Assembly: GCF_000247695.1 (NCBI RefSeq)
Contig: NW_004624848.1
Location: 5,620,447 to 5,684,446, forward strand
Direction: 5' to 3'
Source of the DNA: Heterocephalus glaber
Taxonomy: Eukaryota > Chordata > Mammalia > Rodentia > Bathyergidae
Length of the DNA stretch: 64,000 nucleotides
The notes under the pieces are model-generated. The model was not told the DNA's origin. It saw nothing but the letters and a program-made list of their open reading frames with translations, and made no database searches. The position numbers and the translations under genes are program-made. Each line of letters opens with the position of its first letter. The stretch's first letter is position 1. Positions 24,357 to 36,706 of the stretch are shown here, in pieces.

Positions 24357-24764
24357 CACTGAAAAACAAAAATTAACTTGTCACTTTCTCTGTGTATTTC
24401 TCTTTGTTTATGTGTTTGTATCTCTCTATCTGCCTGCTCTTTCTCCATGCATGGAATTTTTTAACATGTAAAGATATCTTTCCAATGTAGAAGGATAAAT
24501 GTCTTGCAGGGCAAAATAAGTAGGTGAGGAGACAAGGGAAAATTTATGAAGTAATCTGAGAGTTCAGCACATGTGTGTGTGCTTGATATGTACAATGTGA
24601 AATTGTAATGATACAAGCAAGACACCTGTTCAGTAGCCTTGGACATTCTGCCACGTGTCTATATTGCCCACAACACCCCCCACTGATGACCCTGAACATT
24701 TCACTCATTAATGTGCTGCTCAGACGGAAGCAGCAGCTTCTCTTCCTATCAGGTAACTATTAGG

Positions 24765-24795
24765 TATTATTATTATTATTATTACTATTATTATT
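24765..24795. repeat. (ATT)n microsatellite
   Basis: About ten ATT units with one interruption, at the left edge of an antisense L1. Confidence 0.9.
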
Positions 24796-25085
24796 GAAGG
24801 ACAGTTAATATGAGCTCTATCTTCCACAAAGTTTACTGTACAGCACACTGTTAACTACAGATACTTCATAGGCCTTGGACAGCATCTTGATCCCACCCAC
24901 CCCTCTCAGCCCTAGAAACCACAATTCCACTCTGTGTTTCTAGGAGTTTCTTATTCCAGAGACCTCAGAAAAGTTGGGTCAAGAGGTTGTTGAACTTCAG
25001 GGACTGCCTTATATCACTTCACAGAATGTCCCCCAAGTTTACCCATTTTGTTGCAAATGAAAGGATTTTCCACTTTTTAATGTTT
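24796..25085 (-). mobile_element. L1 3' UTR, antisense, old subfamily
   Basis: Antisense 3' UTR features: 'gtacagcacactgttaacta' (24839-24858), a solvent of 'cctagaaaccacaattccac' and 'agtttacccattttgttgca' that lead toward ORF2. It stops at about 25085, where a second antisense L1 begins. Confidence 0.6.
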
Positions 25086-25099
25086 AAATACTATTCTTA

Positions 25100-27165
25100 T
25101 TTGCTCCATATTTTTAATTGAGGCATCATATTTGTACATAGTTACAGGGGACAGTATGATAATTTGATACTTACGTGTAACATGCAATGATAAGATCAAG
25201 GAAATGAGCATTTCCCTCCTCTCAGACATTCACTACTTGTTGGGAATCTTTGTTCTCCTCTTTCCAGTTATTTTATAATACACCATAGATTTTTTAATAA
25301 ATAATTACCATACTTATGCTATAGGAAAACCAGGAATTCCTCCAATTTAATTGTATTTCCGTGTCACTTATCTCCTGTTATCTGCCATAGCAACCCCTCT
25401 CGTTCTCTAGTGCCGACCACCCCACTCCTGGAAGAGATTAACAACGGAGGCTCCATCCACACGTGGGTGAGAATGTGTAGCATTTGCCTCTCTTTTCCTG
25501 GTTTATCTCACTCAATTCAATGGCCTCCAGTTCCATTCACTTTGATGTAAATGACATGACCTCATTCTGTTTAATAATATTGTTAAATATTAATAATATT
25601 CCATTGTATGCACACATGTGTGTACACATTCATATCACATTTTGTTTACCTGTTCATACACTGATGGGCACCTTGGTTTCCTCCATATCTTTGCTGTTGT
25701 GACATGGGAGTGCAGGTAATTCTTTGATGTAATAATTTCATTTTATTTGAATAAATACCTGGCAATGGGATTGGTGGATCATATGGTAGCTTTAATTTTA
25801 GTTATTAAAGAGATCTCCATACTGATTTCTATAATGGCTGTATTAATTTACATTATTACCAACACTGTATAACAGTTCCCATTTCTCTACATTGCTTCCA
25901 CCGTTTGTTATTTTTGTCTTTTTTTTTGTAACTGACATCTAATAGATGATGTATTATCTTGTGGACTGGATTTGCATTTCTCTGATCACTAGCAATATTG
26001 AGTATTTTTCATATTCTTACTGGCCATTTGTATGCTTTGTGTGCTATTCAGGTCATTTGCCCCTTTTAAAATTATGTTACTGGGGATTTTGCTGTAGAGT
26101 TATTTATATATCCGGTCAGATGAATATTTTACAAAATTTGCTCTCATTCTACTGATTGTCTCTTCACACTGTTGATTGTTTTCTTTGTTGTGCAGAAGCT
26201 TCTCAGACTGATTACATCCTATTTGTTTATTTTCACTGTGATACCTGTGTTTGGGGAGGGGGGGGTTATTCAGAAATTCGTTGTTGGCATCAATGTTTTA
26301 AAGGGTTTCTGCTATGTTGTCATCTAGTACTGACATAGTTTCAGGACTTACATTTAGATCTTTGATCATTTTGAGTTGATGTTTTCTGTATGGTGAGAGG
26401 GCTGTAATGCCATTTTTCCATATTTGTGTATCCAGCTTTGCCAGAACAATTTCTTGAAGAGATTATCTTTTCTCCAATGTAAATTATTGGTGCTTTTGTC
26501 AAAAATTAGTTGTATGTGTGCATGAGGATTAATGTCTGGTACTTTATAATGTTCTGACAATCTATTCTGTTTTACATCATTGTTATGCTGCTTTGCTCAT
26601 TATTGCTTTGTAGTATATTTTGAGGTCAGCTATTCAGGTGTTGTGATGCTGCCAGATTTTTTGTCATTGCTGGTTTGTTCAGTATTGTTCTGGCTCTTCC
26701 AGATCCTCTTCAGTACCTTATGAATTTTAAGAGTGGCTTTGACAGTCTGTGAAGAGTGTCATTGACATTTTAGTGGGGAGGGTATTGAATTTGTACATTA
26801 TTTTGAGCAGTAGTATGTTCATTTTAACAATACTAATTCTCCCAAGCCATGAACTTGGGATATTTTTCCTTTTTTCCGGGTCTTGCATGATTTGTTCCAC
26901 CAGTGCTTCAAATTTTTCATGTTCAAATGGCAAGTGGAAGTAGAGACTTTCCACTTTCCTAGTTAAATTTATTGCTAAACATTCTATATGATGTTTAAGT
27001 CATTTTGACTGTGCTTGCTTTCACAATTTCATTTTTAGTAAATTTGTTGTTCATGTACAAAAATTCTATTATTTTCATATTGATTTTGTATCGTGTGACT
27101 TTATTTAACTCATTTATCAGTTCTAATACATTTTGGGTGGCATATTTAGGTTTTTCTATAAACAC
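25100..27165 (-). mobile_element. Old L1, antisense, 3' UTR to post-RT region
   Basis: The plus strand follows antisense L1 in order: 3' UTR ('attgaggcatcatatttgta'), ORF2 C-terminus ('cctccagttccattcacttt', 'gggattggtggatcatatgg'), the endonuclease-distal part, and the region before the RT ('ttagatctttgatcattttg'). A minus-strand frame at 26727-26954 carries the ORF2 motif SSWLGRISIVKMNILLLK. It has many stops and frameshifts. Confidence 0.85.
26366..26954 (-). pseudogene. L1 ORF2 remnant
   Basis: Two minus frames hold ORF2 protein. 26727-26954 carries EQIMQDPEKRKNIPSSWLGR followed by ISIVKMNILL, typical of the post-RT region. 26366-26560 carries a segment with LIFDKSTNNLHWRKDNLF and KLFWQSWIHKYGKMAL, the next conserved block. 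The frames are separated by stops; no function remains. Confidence 0.85.
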
Positions 27166-27169
27166 ATGG

Positions 27170-27620
27170 ACAAATTGATTTCTTATCTTTCAAACTTACA
27201 TTTTATTTATCCACTTATCCATGAGAGACATTTAGGTCAATTCCATATCTCACATGTCTTGAATAGTGCAGCACTGAACATTGGAGTGAAGCTATCTCTC
27301 AGCTATCAGATTCCTGCTCTTTACATCTATGTTCAGAAATGTAATCATTGATCTATGCACTACCTTTTGACATGCTTAAGGACCTGCATACCATTTACCA
27401 TAGCAGCTAGCCTGCTCTGCACTTTTGTCAACAATGTGTTACAGTTCCACGTTCTCCACATTCTCCACAGTACTTGTTCTCTTTTGTTTTTACCCTAACA
27501 AGTATGAAGGGACATCTCATTGTGGTTGTGATTTGCATTTCTTTGTCAAGTAATAATTTTGTACATATTTTATATAATGTTAACCAATTGTATGTCTTTC
27601 ATCACACTTTATGATTTCTG
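27170..27620 (-). mobile_element. Second L1 fragment, ORF2 C-terminus, antisense
   Basis: A separate antisense fragment: 'ttatccacttatccatgaga', 'ccatatctcacatgtcttga', 'ccacattctccacagtactt', 'acatctcattgtggttgtga'. These are reversed C-terminal ORF2 blocks, repeating a part already present in the element at 25.1-27.2 kb, so it is a different insertion in the same orientation. Confidence 0.65.
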
Positions 27621-29480
27621 CTTCTCAATTTATTTTAAAGGAATTTCCCTGAGATAGATAGTTTTTATATATTTTAAAAAATTTTTACTCTTACTATGTA
27701 AATCTTAAATATATTTAACATTATTTTTTGAATGATGTACAATGGAATCCTTCTGAGGATAACATGTAAAGCATTTAATAAAGTTTTGACAAAAAGTACA
27801 CCATACCGTCCTGCTAATATTATAATGAAAAGTTATTATTTTAGAACTAAGCGTAATGAAGATGGATAGAATCTGTCCAGGAAGTTTAAAGATTGCTGTC
27901 CACAACATTCCTTTCCCCTGCTCCTCCTATTTCCTCCTCCCCTTTGGACCTTTTATTCCTGTCCACATAATTAATGATACTCAGGAAGAAAACAGGAAAA
28001 ATTAGAAAACTAATACCATTTTTACTGATTCTAGAATGCACTTTTGGTTGTATATTTTAGTTGTCTCTGAAGTTTGGTTGTAAGATCATTGCCATGCAGT
28101 AGTTTATTTGCCAGTGATTTCTCCTTCACAACAGTAACCAAAATATGCTATAATTTAGAGCCAACAATACTTTAGATTTGACGAAGGACTTTAATAAGAT
28201 ACTCTTTACAAGCTGGCTAAGGTACAGATATTTAGATTTATGAGATCCGCTGTCTGCTGATGACAGACTGTAACAGATTTTGTGAGAGAGAGACAGACAG
28301 ACGGAGACACCTGAAAATGAAAACAGAATCTTCTGATTGAAGAAAAGGCAACTGAACCAAAAAGTGAACACAATTAGACAAACATCGTCATTTTCATCAA
28401 CAACAGTGGAGAGTAGAAACAATAAATCAATACCTTTCAAGTTACAATGAAATAAAACTTTGAACTCATAGTTTCATGCAGTTGAAAGTTATTGTCATGC
28501 AGAGAATTTGCAGTAGTCTTACAGTGAGAGCATGAACAATCTAACCAACCTACATGATGAAAAAATTACTCAAAAGGACAGCTTTATTACAAAGAAGATT
28601 AAATTTAAAAAGAAAGGATTGAACGTGAATATGATCTAAAGAGGAAGAAAAGCAAATTAAAGCAAGTCCATTAGAGCAGATGCTTGGGACTGCCTGGTGA
28701 CTGACAGACGTTCAAGGCCCAGGCTATTTCGGTGTTTTAATCGCCCACAGCACGAGCCGTGAGGATAACACTGCATTGCCATAATCGTGTATGTGCGCGA
28801 TAGAGAATTACCTTCCCAGCGCCGTGCCGGGTAAGCAGCACAGAGGCCCACCCTGTGTCCGAGGAAGAGGGTGGACATAGCAGACATGGCTGCCAGGATC
28901 ACACTCGCTCCACTGCCCGCAGCCTCACTGCTGAGAGCCCCGAGGCAGAGGGAACCGCAGGCTCAGTGGCAATCAGTCCTAAGATGACAACTAAATTAGA
29001 AACCTGGAAAAGGTCGTCTCTGAAAACGAGTCAAAAAGGTGAGGGAAGTAAATGGCTTTAAATTTTAATGTCCTGTTTTAAAAATTATCATCTCTCTTTA
29101 ATGAATCAGATTGGAATGAAAGTTATAAATAATGTACGAAACAAGTTTTTCTTTACATTTTTATGCCTCAAGGAAATAATTTAACTCCATGTTATTTTTT
29201 TCATGTGCGTACAAATGTCTTAATTTTTCTTTTCACTTTTCCAACCACTTTCCCTCTTTTTTCCTGTTACTTCAGGAAAGTACATTATTTATAAGTTGAA
29301 CTTTATTGCACTAGTAACCCAACAGGTATCTAAATCATAAACTACACTTAAACAGTAACACATCTCTCATGTAAGTTAAAATTATTGTGCCAGTTTAAGC
29401 CTGACAGCAAAGAGGTATCATCAATCACCAAGGTTATTTAATGATCTAGGCATTTTCCCCAACTTTCACCTAAACGCTTG
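27621..29480. other. Unassigned sequence
   Basis: AT-rich apart from 28650-29000. No gene or clear repeat. The frames at 28126-28440, 28657-28902 and 28855-29061 show no recognisable domain. A small GAGA/GACA-type repeat lies near 28281-28303. Confidence 0.5.
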
Positions 29481-29487
29481 CTCTGGT

Positions 29488-29645
29488 TTGACCTCGTCCT
29501 GCAGGCGCAGGGGCTGGGTTCCCTCAGACCAGGCGAGGCGTGGGCCTGCCCCGACTCCCGTCCTGGCCACGCTGGGATGTCACATCCACAGCGGCCGCGG
29601 GGCCGAGGCGGCCCACGCTCGTGGGTTTCCGTGACATCGGAACTT
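29488..29645. other. Small CpG-rich patch with NotI site
   Basis: By eye I count about sixteen CpGs in roughly 150 bp, including GCGGCCGC at 29591-29598. This stands out in an AT-rich, CpG-poor neighbourhood. It is shorter than usual CpG-island cutoffs. A plus-strand frame of 120 residues (29478-29840) begins in it but changes abruptly to AT-rich sequence, so I do not call it coding. Confidence 0.5.
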
Positions 29646-30486
29646 GAGTCCCGTAATCACTCGCTCTACAAATTTGCCTTCTTGGGTATTCTCTATAGAA
29701 TCAAAAACAGACTTAGGACAATGTTTGTGCTCAAATTGCTTTCCCTGAAGAAAACCATGTTCAGGATAGATTTTAAATGTTTCACTACCCTATGTAAACA
29801 TTTCTATTTTACTCAAGCAGCTACATTTTACAAACTGTAACACTGCCTTCATTTTGTGGTCTAGTGACTGCAGACGCTAGCTCTGCTTTGAGCTCTGCCC
29901 TGGCAAAACTTTCTGAATATGAATCAGCCACTTAAAAATAATCACTCGGGTCATATCCAATGTGAGTGGGATATTTACAGATTTTCTTGTTCTTGCTTCT
30001 TTAAAATAGTTTTATCGAATTTATAATCCCCTGTACTATACTTTTAAATTTGATTTGTAATGGCAAAGAAAACGATAATGTGATTACTATGCCAGAAAGA
30101 AGAGTTTATATAAAAAGTGGGCATATTATGTCAAGTATATTATATCTCAGTCATTGAAATAAAGTGACAAAATAGTTGAGTTTAAGCAACTAATTTACAG
30201 AATTACCAATGCAGACAGTGCTGAAGATAAGGTAACACACATTGCCTAAATCTAAAATGAAACACAAGGAGCTGTCATAATGGACTATTATTCCTGTACT
30301 TAGATATAAATATTTTGTATTCTTCTCCTTACACATTTTTTAACTCCCACTGGAAAAATAAGCAATTAGAAATAGCACAACTATGTCTGAGGAATGATAC
30401 TAGAACTGACTGTGTAAATCACAGCTATGTAAGAGTATTAATTACCAAAAATCATTTAGGTTGATAGTAAAACAATAGTGAGCTTT
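29646..30486. other. Unassigned AT-rich sequence
   Basis: No gene or repeat recognised. Confidence 0.5.
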
Positions 30487-30598
30487 TTTTTTTAATTGGT
30501 ACATTTTAGGTATACAATATGTTTACACTTATCATTGGGTGCTTGTGCCCCTACAGGATATATCTTAGTTCTTATTCTTTTCCCCATTACCAGTGTAA
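30487..30598 (-). mobile_element. L1 3' UTR end, antisense
   Basis: A T run then AATTGGTACATTTTAGGTAT and 'cttatcattgggtgcttgtg', the reverse complement of the L1 end at 1-112 and of the same family as 10015-10140. Only about 110 bp were inserted, i.e. a very strongly 5'-truncated copy. Confidence 0.75.
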
Positions 30599-32404
30599 GC
30601 TTTTGAAATTACATAAAATCTCAAGGTGTTTTTGAAATATTTACTATAGGGAAAACTACAATAGTTTAATTTTATGTCATTGAAATATATATTAAGTTGT
30701 AAATATCTTTATACAAGTAAATAAATAATACTGCTTTAACATTTTATTATCAATATAAATTGTTTCACTTTACTACTGGCTGAATAACTCAACCATTTTT
30801 CTAAAAAATACCACTAATATTGAGCACTTGTCTTGTTTGCATTTTAAGAAATGGTTCTAATGGCTCAGACTTAAGAATGGGATTTATTTTAGGAGGTGAA
30901 CAACTGCCCTTTAGTAGGTGAAGCACAAAGAGTGAAATTATTATGAATGGGAAAGGAAATTAGGAGTCTTTTTCATTTGTTGACATAATTCTACTTTCTT
31001 TAACCTCCTACTGGAGTGCACACTCTGATGACTTCTCTCTTTGCTTTTGCCTTCTGGATTCTTCGCACCTGTGGTACAGGAAGTGCTGCCTTTGCTGCTT
31101 CTCTCCCTCGCAGTTGGTTCATCCCTGAGGTTTTACAGTTCACACTTGAATTGATGATGGGCTGCTCCGACAGCTCCCATGAGGCTGTGTGGAGAGTTTT
31201 CACTTCTTGGATCCTGGACTTCGCCTCTGCTAACCACCCTGAATAGCTCCCACTAGAACTATTTGAAGCTAATGTTCCTGCCTTGACTGTGATGGGTCTT
31301 ACCAAGAGATAACTGCAGACTCCACATCAGTATGGGTTCACACTTGCATTTACACATTGGTTTGGAAAAAATAATCCTCACTCAGAATGCAGGCAAAGCA
31401 GATGCATTTGCTGTGGGATGCATCTCTCTGTGCTAGACCTGCAGATTTGTGCCCTGACTCTACTTGTACCAGACAGGTCTTGGCCTTATGTGCCTGCAGA
31501 GGGGAGGAATGATGTAGTGCTAGTGCTTTCTTTCCTTTTTACTCTCTAACTCCTCACCTTTCATAATCACAAAGTCATGCATCATGTCATTCATGTGATC
31601 TCTAAATCCCACGGCTCTACGGACACGAATATTTAAGTGTAAACCTCAGTTCATTATCCGATGCCTCCTCCGTCCCCACACTGTGGACTTTCTGTACTTT
31701 TCTGTACCTGGGGATTTTTCTGTACTTCTAGCTGCTGTGCTTCACCTGCTGGCAGTCAGCTGAGATGCCTCATCTCCAGTGTCAGGAAGTGATAGGCATT
31801 TCCTTTCTCTATATGCACAACTGTCTAAGAAAACTGCCACAGGCTTCTTTTTAGAAAAATAAGAGGAAACATTCTATAAATATTCATGGTAGCACGACAA
31901 CATCTTTTCTGAAAATAATGCTGTCTTTATTTTACTCATTGAGCTCTGATTCTGTAAACCTCATTCCTTGTAAAATCTGGGAGAGGAATCATTATTTTTG
32001 CCTTGTGGTGGCCTGAGTATTGGCCCCAGGGATTCTGTTTTATTTTGATTCTTTCGAACAAGGACCTTCCATGTGAGCTGCCTGCCTGTCGTCCTCTAAG
32101 GACAAAATTAGCTAGTAAGGTCAGCAAGGCATCACAAGAGTCAGTGCCCCTGCTAGCCCCTGCTCTTCTTGTATGTTTGGAAGTAAAATCATAGATGTGA
32201 AGGTAAAAATTGTCCCGACTAATCCCTGCCTCCAGGAGCTCCCCATCCCAATTGAAAGTAGGGAGCTCTTTTCCACAGCAATATCCATGGAGACTACCGG
32301 CCCATTCATTACTGCTTTATGAAAGCAAAACATCTCTGAACCCTCTGAGACAATACAAGACAGCAGAAACTCCTCAGTTGCCTTTTTCCAGCTTCATTGC
32401 GATG
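30599..32404. other. Unassigned sequence
   Basis: No gene recognised. 31000-31305 is open on both strands (101 residues on minus, 76 on plus) without a recognisable motif. The rest is ordinary AT-rich DNA. Confidence 0.5.
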
Positions 32405-33600
32405 TAAATAACAAAAAAAGCTGTATATGTTCAAGAAATACAATGCGGTATTTTGACATACATATACTTGTGAACTATTTACCACACTTAAGCTGATTAG
32501 TATATCTATCACATAGCATAATTTTCTCTTTTTAGTGGTGAGAATGCTTAAAATATACTCTCTTAATATATTTTGAGTATTATTATTACTAACTATAGTC
32601 AATGAGCTGTATGTGATGCTTTTAGAATTTATTCATCTTATAGCTGGAAGTTTTACCCTTTGAATCATATCTTCTGCTTCTCCTAAGCCCTGCACCTGAT
32701 AGCTCCCTCTCTATTCTCTGCTATGAGTTGAAATAATTTATATTTCATGAACAAAGGATACCATGAAGTATTGAATTTTTATTCTTGGCTTACTTAACAT
32801 AATATCTCTCAGGTTTAACCACATCATTATGAAGTTCTCAAAAAATTTTTAAAAACAGGAAAAATGTAATGAACATAAGGCTTTAAAATGACATATTTAT
32901 ATGACGCCAAAAGAATAGAAAAACAAAGGAAAAATAAACAATGAGACTATATCAAACTAATACAACTTTGCCCAGCAAAGAAAACAATCAGCAAAAGAAA
33001 GGTGATTCACAGTATGCAAGAAAATATTTGCGTAGAACATATTTGATAAGGGGTTGATATCTAAAATGTAGAAAGAATTCATACAACTCCATAGAAAAAC
33101 AAGCAAACAACCAAGCTAAAAGTGGACAAAGAACAGGTATTGTTGCCCAAAGAAACATACAATCACTGAGAGGTATCTGAAAAGATGCTCAGAACACTGA
33201 CCGTTGAAGAAACACATTTGAAAATAACAATGAGACAGGACATCTCACGGGCAGAGGGCAGCTGTTATAAAAAGTCAGAAGATGGCAAATGTTGCTTTGG
33301 GTGTAGACAGAAGGCTGTCCCTGAACAGTGCTGATGGGAATCTAACTTACTGTACCCAATATGGAAAACGGCATGGGGTTTCTTCAAAAATCAAACCAAA
33401 AACCTATAGACTTACCATGCAATCAAGAATTGCACCCTGAGCATATACCCAAAGGCAAGCACATTACTTCCGCAAAGCGGTAATCCATACCAGCCTTAAT
33501 CCCAACAGCCAAGACAAGCAAACAACCCACATGTCTGTTGGTGGGTGAATGGCCATAGATAGAAACAATGAGGTATTGGGCAGCCTTTCAAAAAGTACGC
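32405..33600 (-). mobile_element. L1 with 5' inversion (twin-priming structure)
   Basis: On the minus strand the order is: inverted ORF2 C-terminal segment (33600 down to about 32880), then sense 3' UTR (about 32845 down to 32405). The inverted part shows on the plus strand 'tgcaagaaaatatttgcgta', 'cagtgctgatgggaatctaa', 'gcatatacccaaaggcaag' and 'caatgaggtattgggcagcc'. The sense part begins on the minus strand with 'cataatgatgtggttaaacc', which is where ORF2 would continue after the 33.6 kb end. This is the known twin-priming outcome of L1 insertion. Confidence 0.7.
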
Positions 33601-34669
33601 TCCTCAGTGTCTGGCACCGTAAGTCCACTCTACCTTCCCTACTCCCAAATATTACAAGGATGCTCTGGCCCCATCTTAATCTCTCTTACAGCAGGGCACA
33701 GCTATGTTTTGGGTTAGTATGAGATCACAGCAGTGTGTTAGGGGAGTAGGGTCAGTCCTTGATGGAACACTGAAGTTTTAATCAAAGATGAGCTTACCTT
33801 TTAAATTTACCTTCTCTAACTTATATTATTCCTGCCCTGTTCTAACTCCATAAAGGTAAGGTAGCTCTCCATACGCATTATGTGCAGCATGTGTCTAATA
33901 AGCGACTGTTCTCAATTATGGTGGGAAGAGATTTCTTTTTAGCTGAGTCCATATTTCCCAAGTTGAGTGATGCTGAACTCTGGCCTCATTGTGTTCGTGA
34001 GGACAGCAAGTGTTATTTGACCATCTTCAAGGAGCCAGCTGGATCCTGGGTAGGGTCCACTTCCAGTGAGGCTCACTAAGCAGTCCCAGAGCAGGAAATC
34101 TTTCTGCTCTTTTCTGTCTCCAAAGGGCAGAGGACAGTACTGGTAGCCATGGCATTTTGAGGGGGATTTGGATGCTCCTTGTATTTCTCACCTTTTCTTA
34201 CCTGGCCAACAGCCTGACTCTAATGCAGCATAATTCTCTCTCGTGACTTTAGAGTGTTTCCCTCCTCCGTAATTAGATCCTTAGAATGCTTTGAACATGG
34301 CAGAGATAAGAAGTCCCACTTAATCTTCAGACCCTCACTTTCACTTGTGCAGCTGGTTTAAATTGCTAATTAACATGTCCTAACCGAAGAGTCTCCTTTG
34401 CAAGAGACTCCAGCAGCTCCTCTGCAGAACAATTCCTTCTGACTGCCCTTGTAGGGGCAGGACCAGTTCCCCCTCTGGCAAGTACTGTGTAAACTTTCAC
34501 ACTCATGGCCCTCATTTTGAATGAGTGCTGTGGACTCAGGCCTGCCACACCTACCCAGAGGAGAGGACCAAAATGAGGACTTCCATGGCTTGCTGGCTTT
34601 CACTATATGTAAAAGGCCAAAGCCATAATAATAGGATATGTATGTAAGATCATACATGGCCTTAGAAAT
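33601..34669. other. Unassigned sequence
   Basis: No gene recognised. Short overlapping frames on both strands only. Confidence 0.5.
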
Positions 34670-34870
34670 ACACATATATATATATACATATATACACAAC
34701 TGTACAGAATGTATATATATTTAACTTATAGCTATATACATTAAGTTATATATAGTATAAGAACATATAAATTTACTACATATATAACTATATATATAAG
34801 GCTGAGGCCACATATATGTATGCTAAAACTATATACATATACATACACGTGTATGCACATATATATATAA
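34670..34870. repeat. TA-rich / (TATACA)n simple-sequence region
   Basis: About 200 bp of imperfect TA, TATATA and CATATA units. The cluster may be unstable in length and may hinder assembly. Confidence 0.85.
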
Positions 34871-34969
34871 ACTGCATATGTATGGGCTCAGAAAGATGTA
34901 CGTGTCTTACTATACATGTGCGGTATCGATTTTACATATTCCATATATAGATCATAAATTATTGCTTTC

Positions 34970-35059
34970 TTTTTTTTTTTTTTTTGGTACCAGGGATCGA
35001 ACTCGGGTCCTTGCTCTTGTGCAGCAGGCGGCGAAACCACCGAGCCAAATCCCCGGCCC
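34970..35059 (-). mobile_element. Young tRNA-derived SINE, antisense
   Basis: A T run, then GGTACCAGGGATCGAACTCG and ending CAAATCCCCGGCCC. The CpG-rich B box suggests little decay. Immediate flanks show no clear duplication, but a 13-bp direct repeat TTTACATATTCCA lies further out at 34931-34943 and 35083-35095. Confidence 0.92.
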
Positions 35060-35114
35060 AATTCCATAGATTTTTGATGTAGTTTACATATTCCACTGTA
35101 TAATTTTTCTTCAT

Positions 35115-35320
35115 GGCATGTGCAGCAGAGCTGCGTCGGGCGTGCATGCGGAAGTCGCATGTGCTCTGGTGACACACGTGCGCGGCGTGCTCCTGTAAGG
35201 CTAGGGCAGGAGGAGCTCCGGCCTCAGAGCGGAGCCAGCTGTTCCCAGGCCGGGCCGCCTTTGCTCCAGTCCTGGCCTGTGTCAGACCTCGGGCCGGGCC
35301 GGCCGGGCCATGGGTCCAGG
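35115..35320. other. Small CpG-rich patch
   Basis: Dense CpG and GC, with segments such as ACGTGCGCGGCGTGC and GGGCCGGGCCGGCCGGG. It could be a minor CpG island, a promoter or a GC-rich repeat relic. No transcription unit can be tied to it. Long frames on both strands here are compositional, and one runs through the adjacent SINE. Confidence 0.5.
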
Positions 35321-36706
35321 TCAAAGCTTCTGCTTTTCGTGTGTGTTTTCCGGACATCGTTTTCACAGCTTCTTCACGCTCTTCCAGAAGCCTCAGAAAT
35401 ACCAGACTGACGACACCCCGCCTTCCTCGCTTTAATGGGCGAATTTGAGCCCGAGCTCACCGTAATTACCCTTTTCAGAGACACATCGGTGGGCATTATT
35501 TTATTTTTCCATGCATGTATTTTATTTTCTTGCTGATTTAATTGCATATGTATATCTATCTGTTTACGTCGTTTCTTTAGTGACTAGATCAAGATTAGGC
35601 CTATATTTGAGTTATTTGTACTCATGTTCAGTGGTAAAATTTATCAATGCATATAAATTTGCAAATGGAGCCAAGAGCTTTAGTGTGTTTTATCATACTA
35701 AATGTTTCTCTGCTTCCCCAAGACTATACTGATGATTTCTATAATTTCGGGTTGAGTTTTGCAGAGCGCACGTTTCCCTTCACATTTGATTCTTCAAACA
35801 TGTTTCATGTGCCTATATCCCCGTTGTTCCCTACACTAGTCCTTCAGTTTTCAACCTTAGAACACAGTTCCTTTCAGGTTGTCTTTGGTAAAAATATAAG
35901 ACTTATATTCATTATTTATAACAGGACGGTTACTGTGGTCTTCATTTCGTAACAACGGAAGAGTGAAACCTCAATTCTTTGAGACATTTTCTCCACCATT
36001 TTTTTCACAGCCACTGTTTCCATTAGTAAGTTTGCTCCTCCTCAGTATGAACTTTGGCCCAAGTTACTTCATATTTCTGCAAGTTCAGGTATGGAGTTTT
36101 CTGTTGTTGGCTGCTTAGTGTGCTGTGACTCTTGGCAGTGTGCGTTCTTTTCTCATTCCTTGACCATGTGAAAGAGCCCATCAGAAATATTTTACACCTG
36201 TTCCTGTTGCTTCTTCCTTCCAGTCTTCCTGTTACTAAAGGGGTTACATGTTGGTATAACCTCCATGTCAGTGCAATTTTTCTCCAAGTTACTTATTTCT
36301 TATAAAATTCTCATGTATTTTGTGTGTTCATCTAATTCCTACAGTAACCAACTATGAACTAATATTATGGTTAGTTAGCTTGGCCCAGATTGCAAATAGG
36401 AATAAGAGTTAAATATTAATTCTCGTCATAGATACACTGTACAGACTTGCTTTATTCTATAAAATTGCCTTAATAAAAACTTTACAGTTAGTTTCTTAAA
36501 AAGTTATTTAAATAATCAGGAAGTTATTTGCATAATCTATTGAAAAGAAATGAGCAGGCAAAAGGTTTTCTAAACAAAGAAATTTAGAAAATACCTTAAA
36601 TTCTTTACATACTTCATCTTATAAAAATGAAGAAAATCTATATCCAAATTTATGACTGGTATTAGAGTTTGCAAGGACAAAATATATTAAAATACTGAAA
36701 ATTCAA
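35321..36706. other. Unassigned AT-rich sequence
   Basis: No gene or repeat recognised. The frames at 35511-35732 and 35647-35952 overlap each other in different frames and have no recognisable domain. Confidence 0.5.

Noticed and set aside
34959..35366. 135-residue minus-strand ORF.
   Set aside because: Its C-terminal third is a translated SINE and its A tail, and the rest is a GC-rich CpG patch that is open in several frames.
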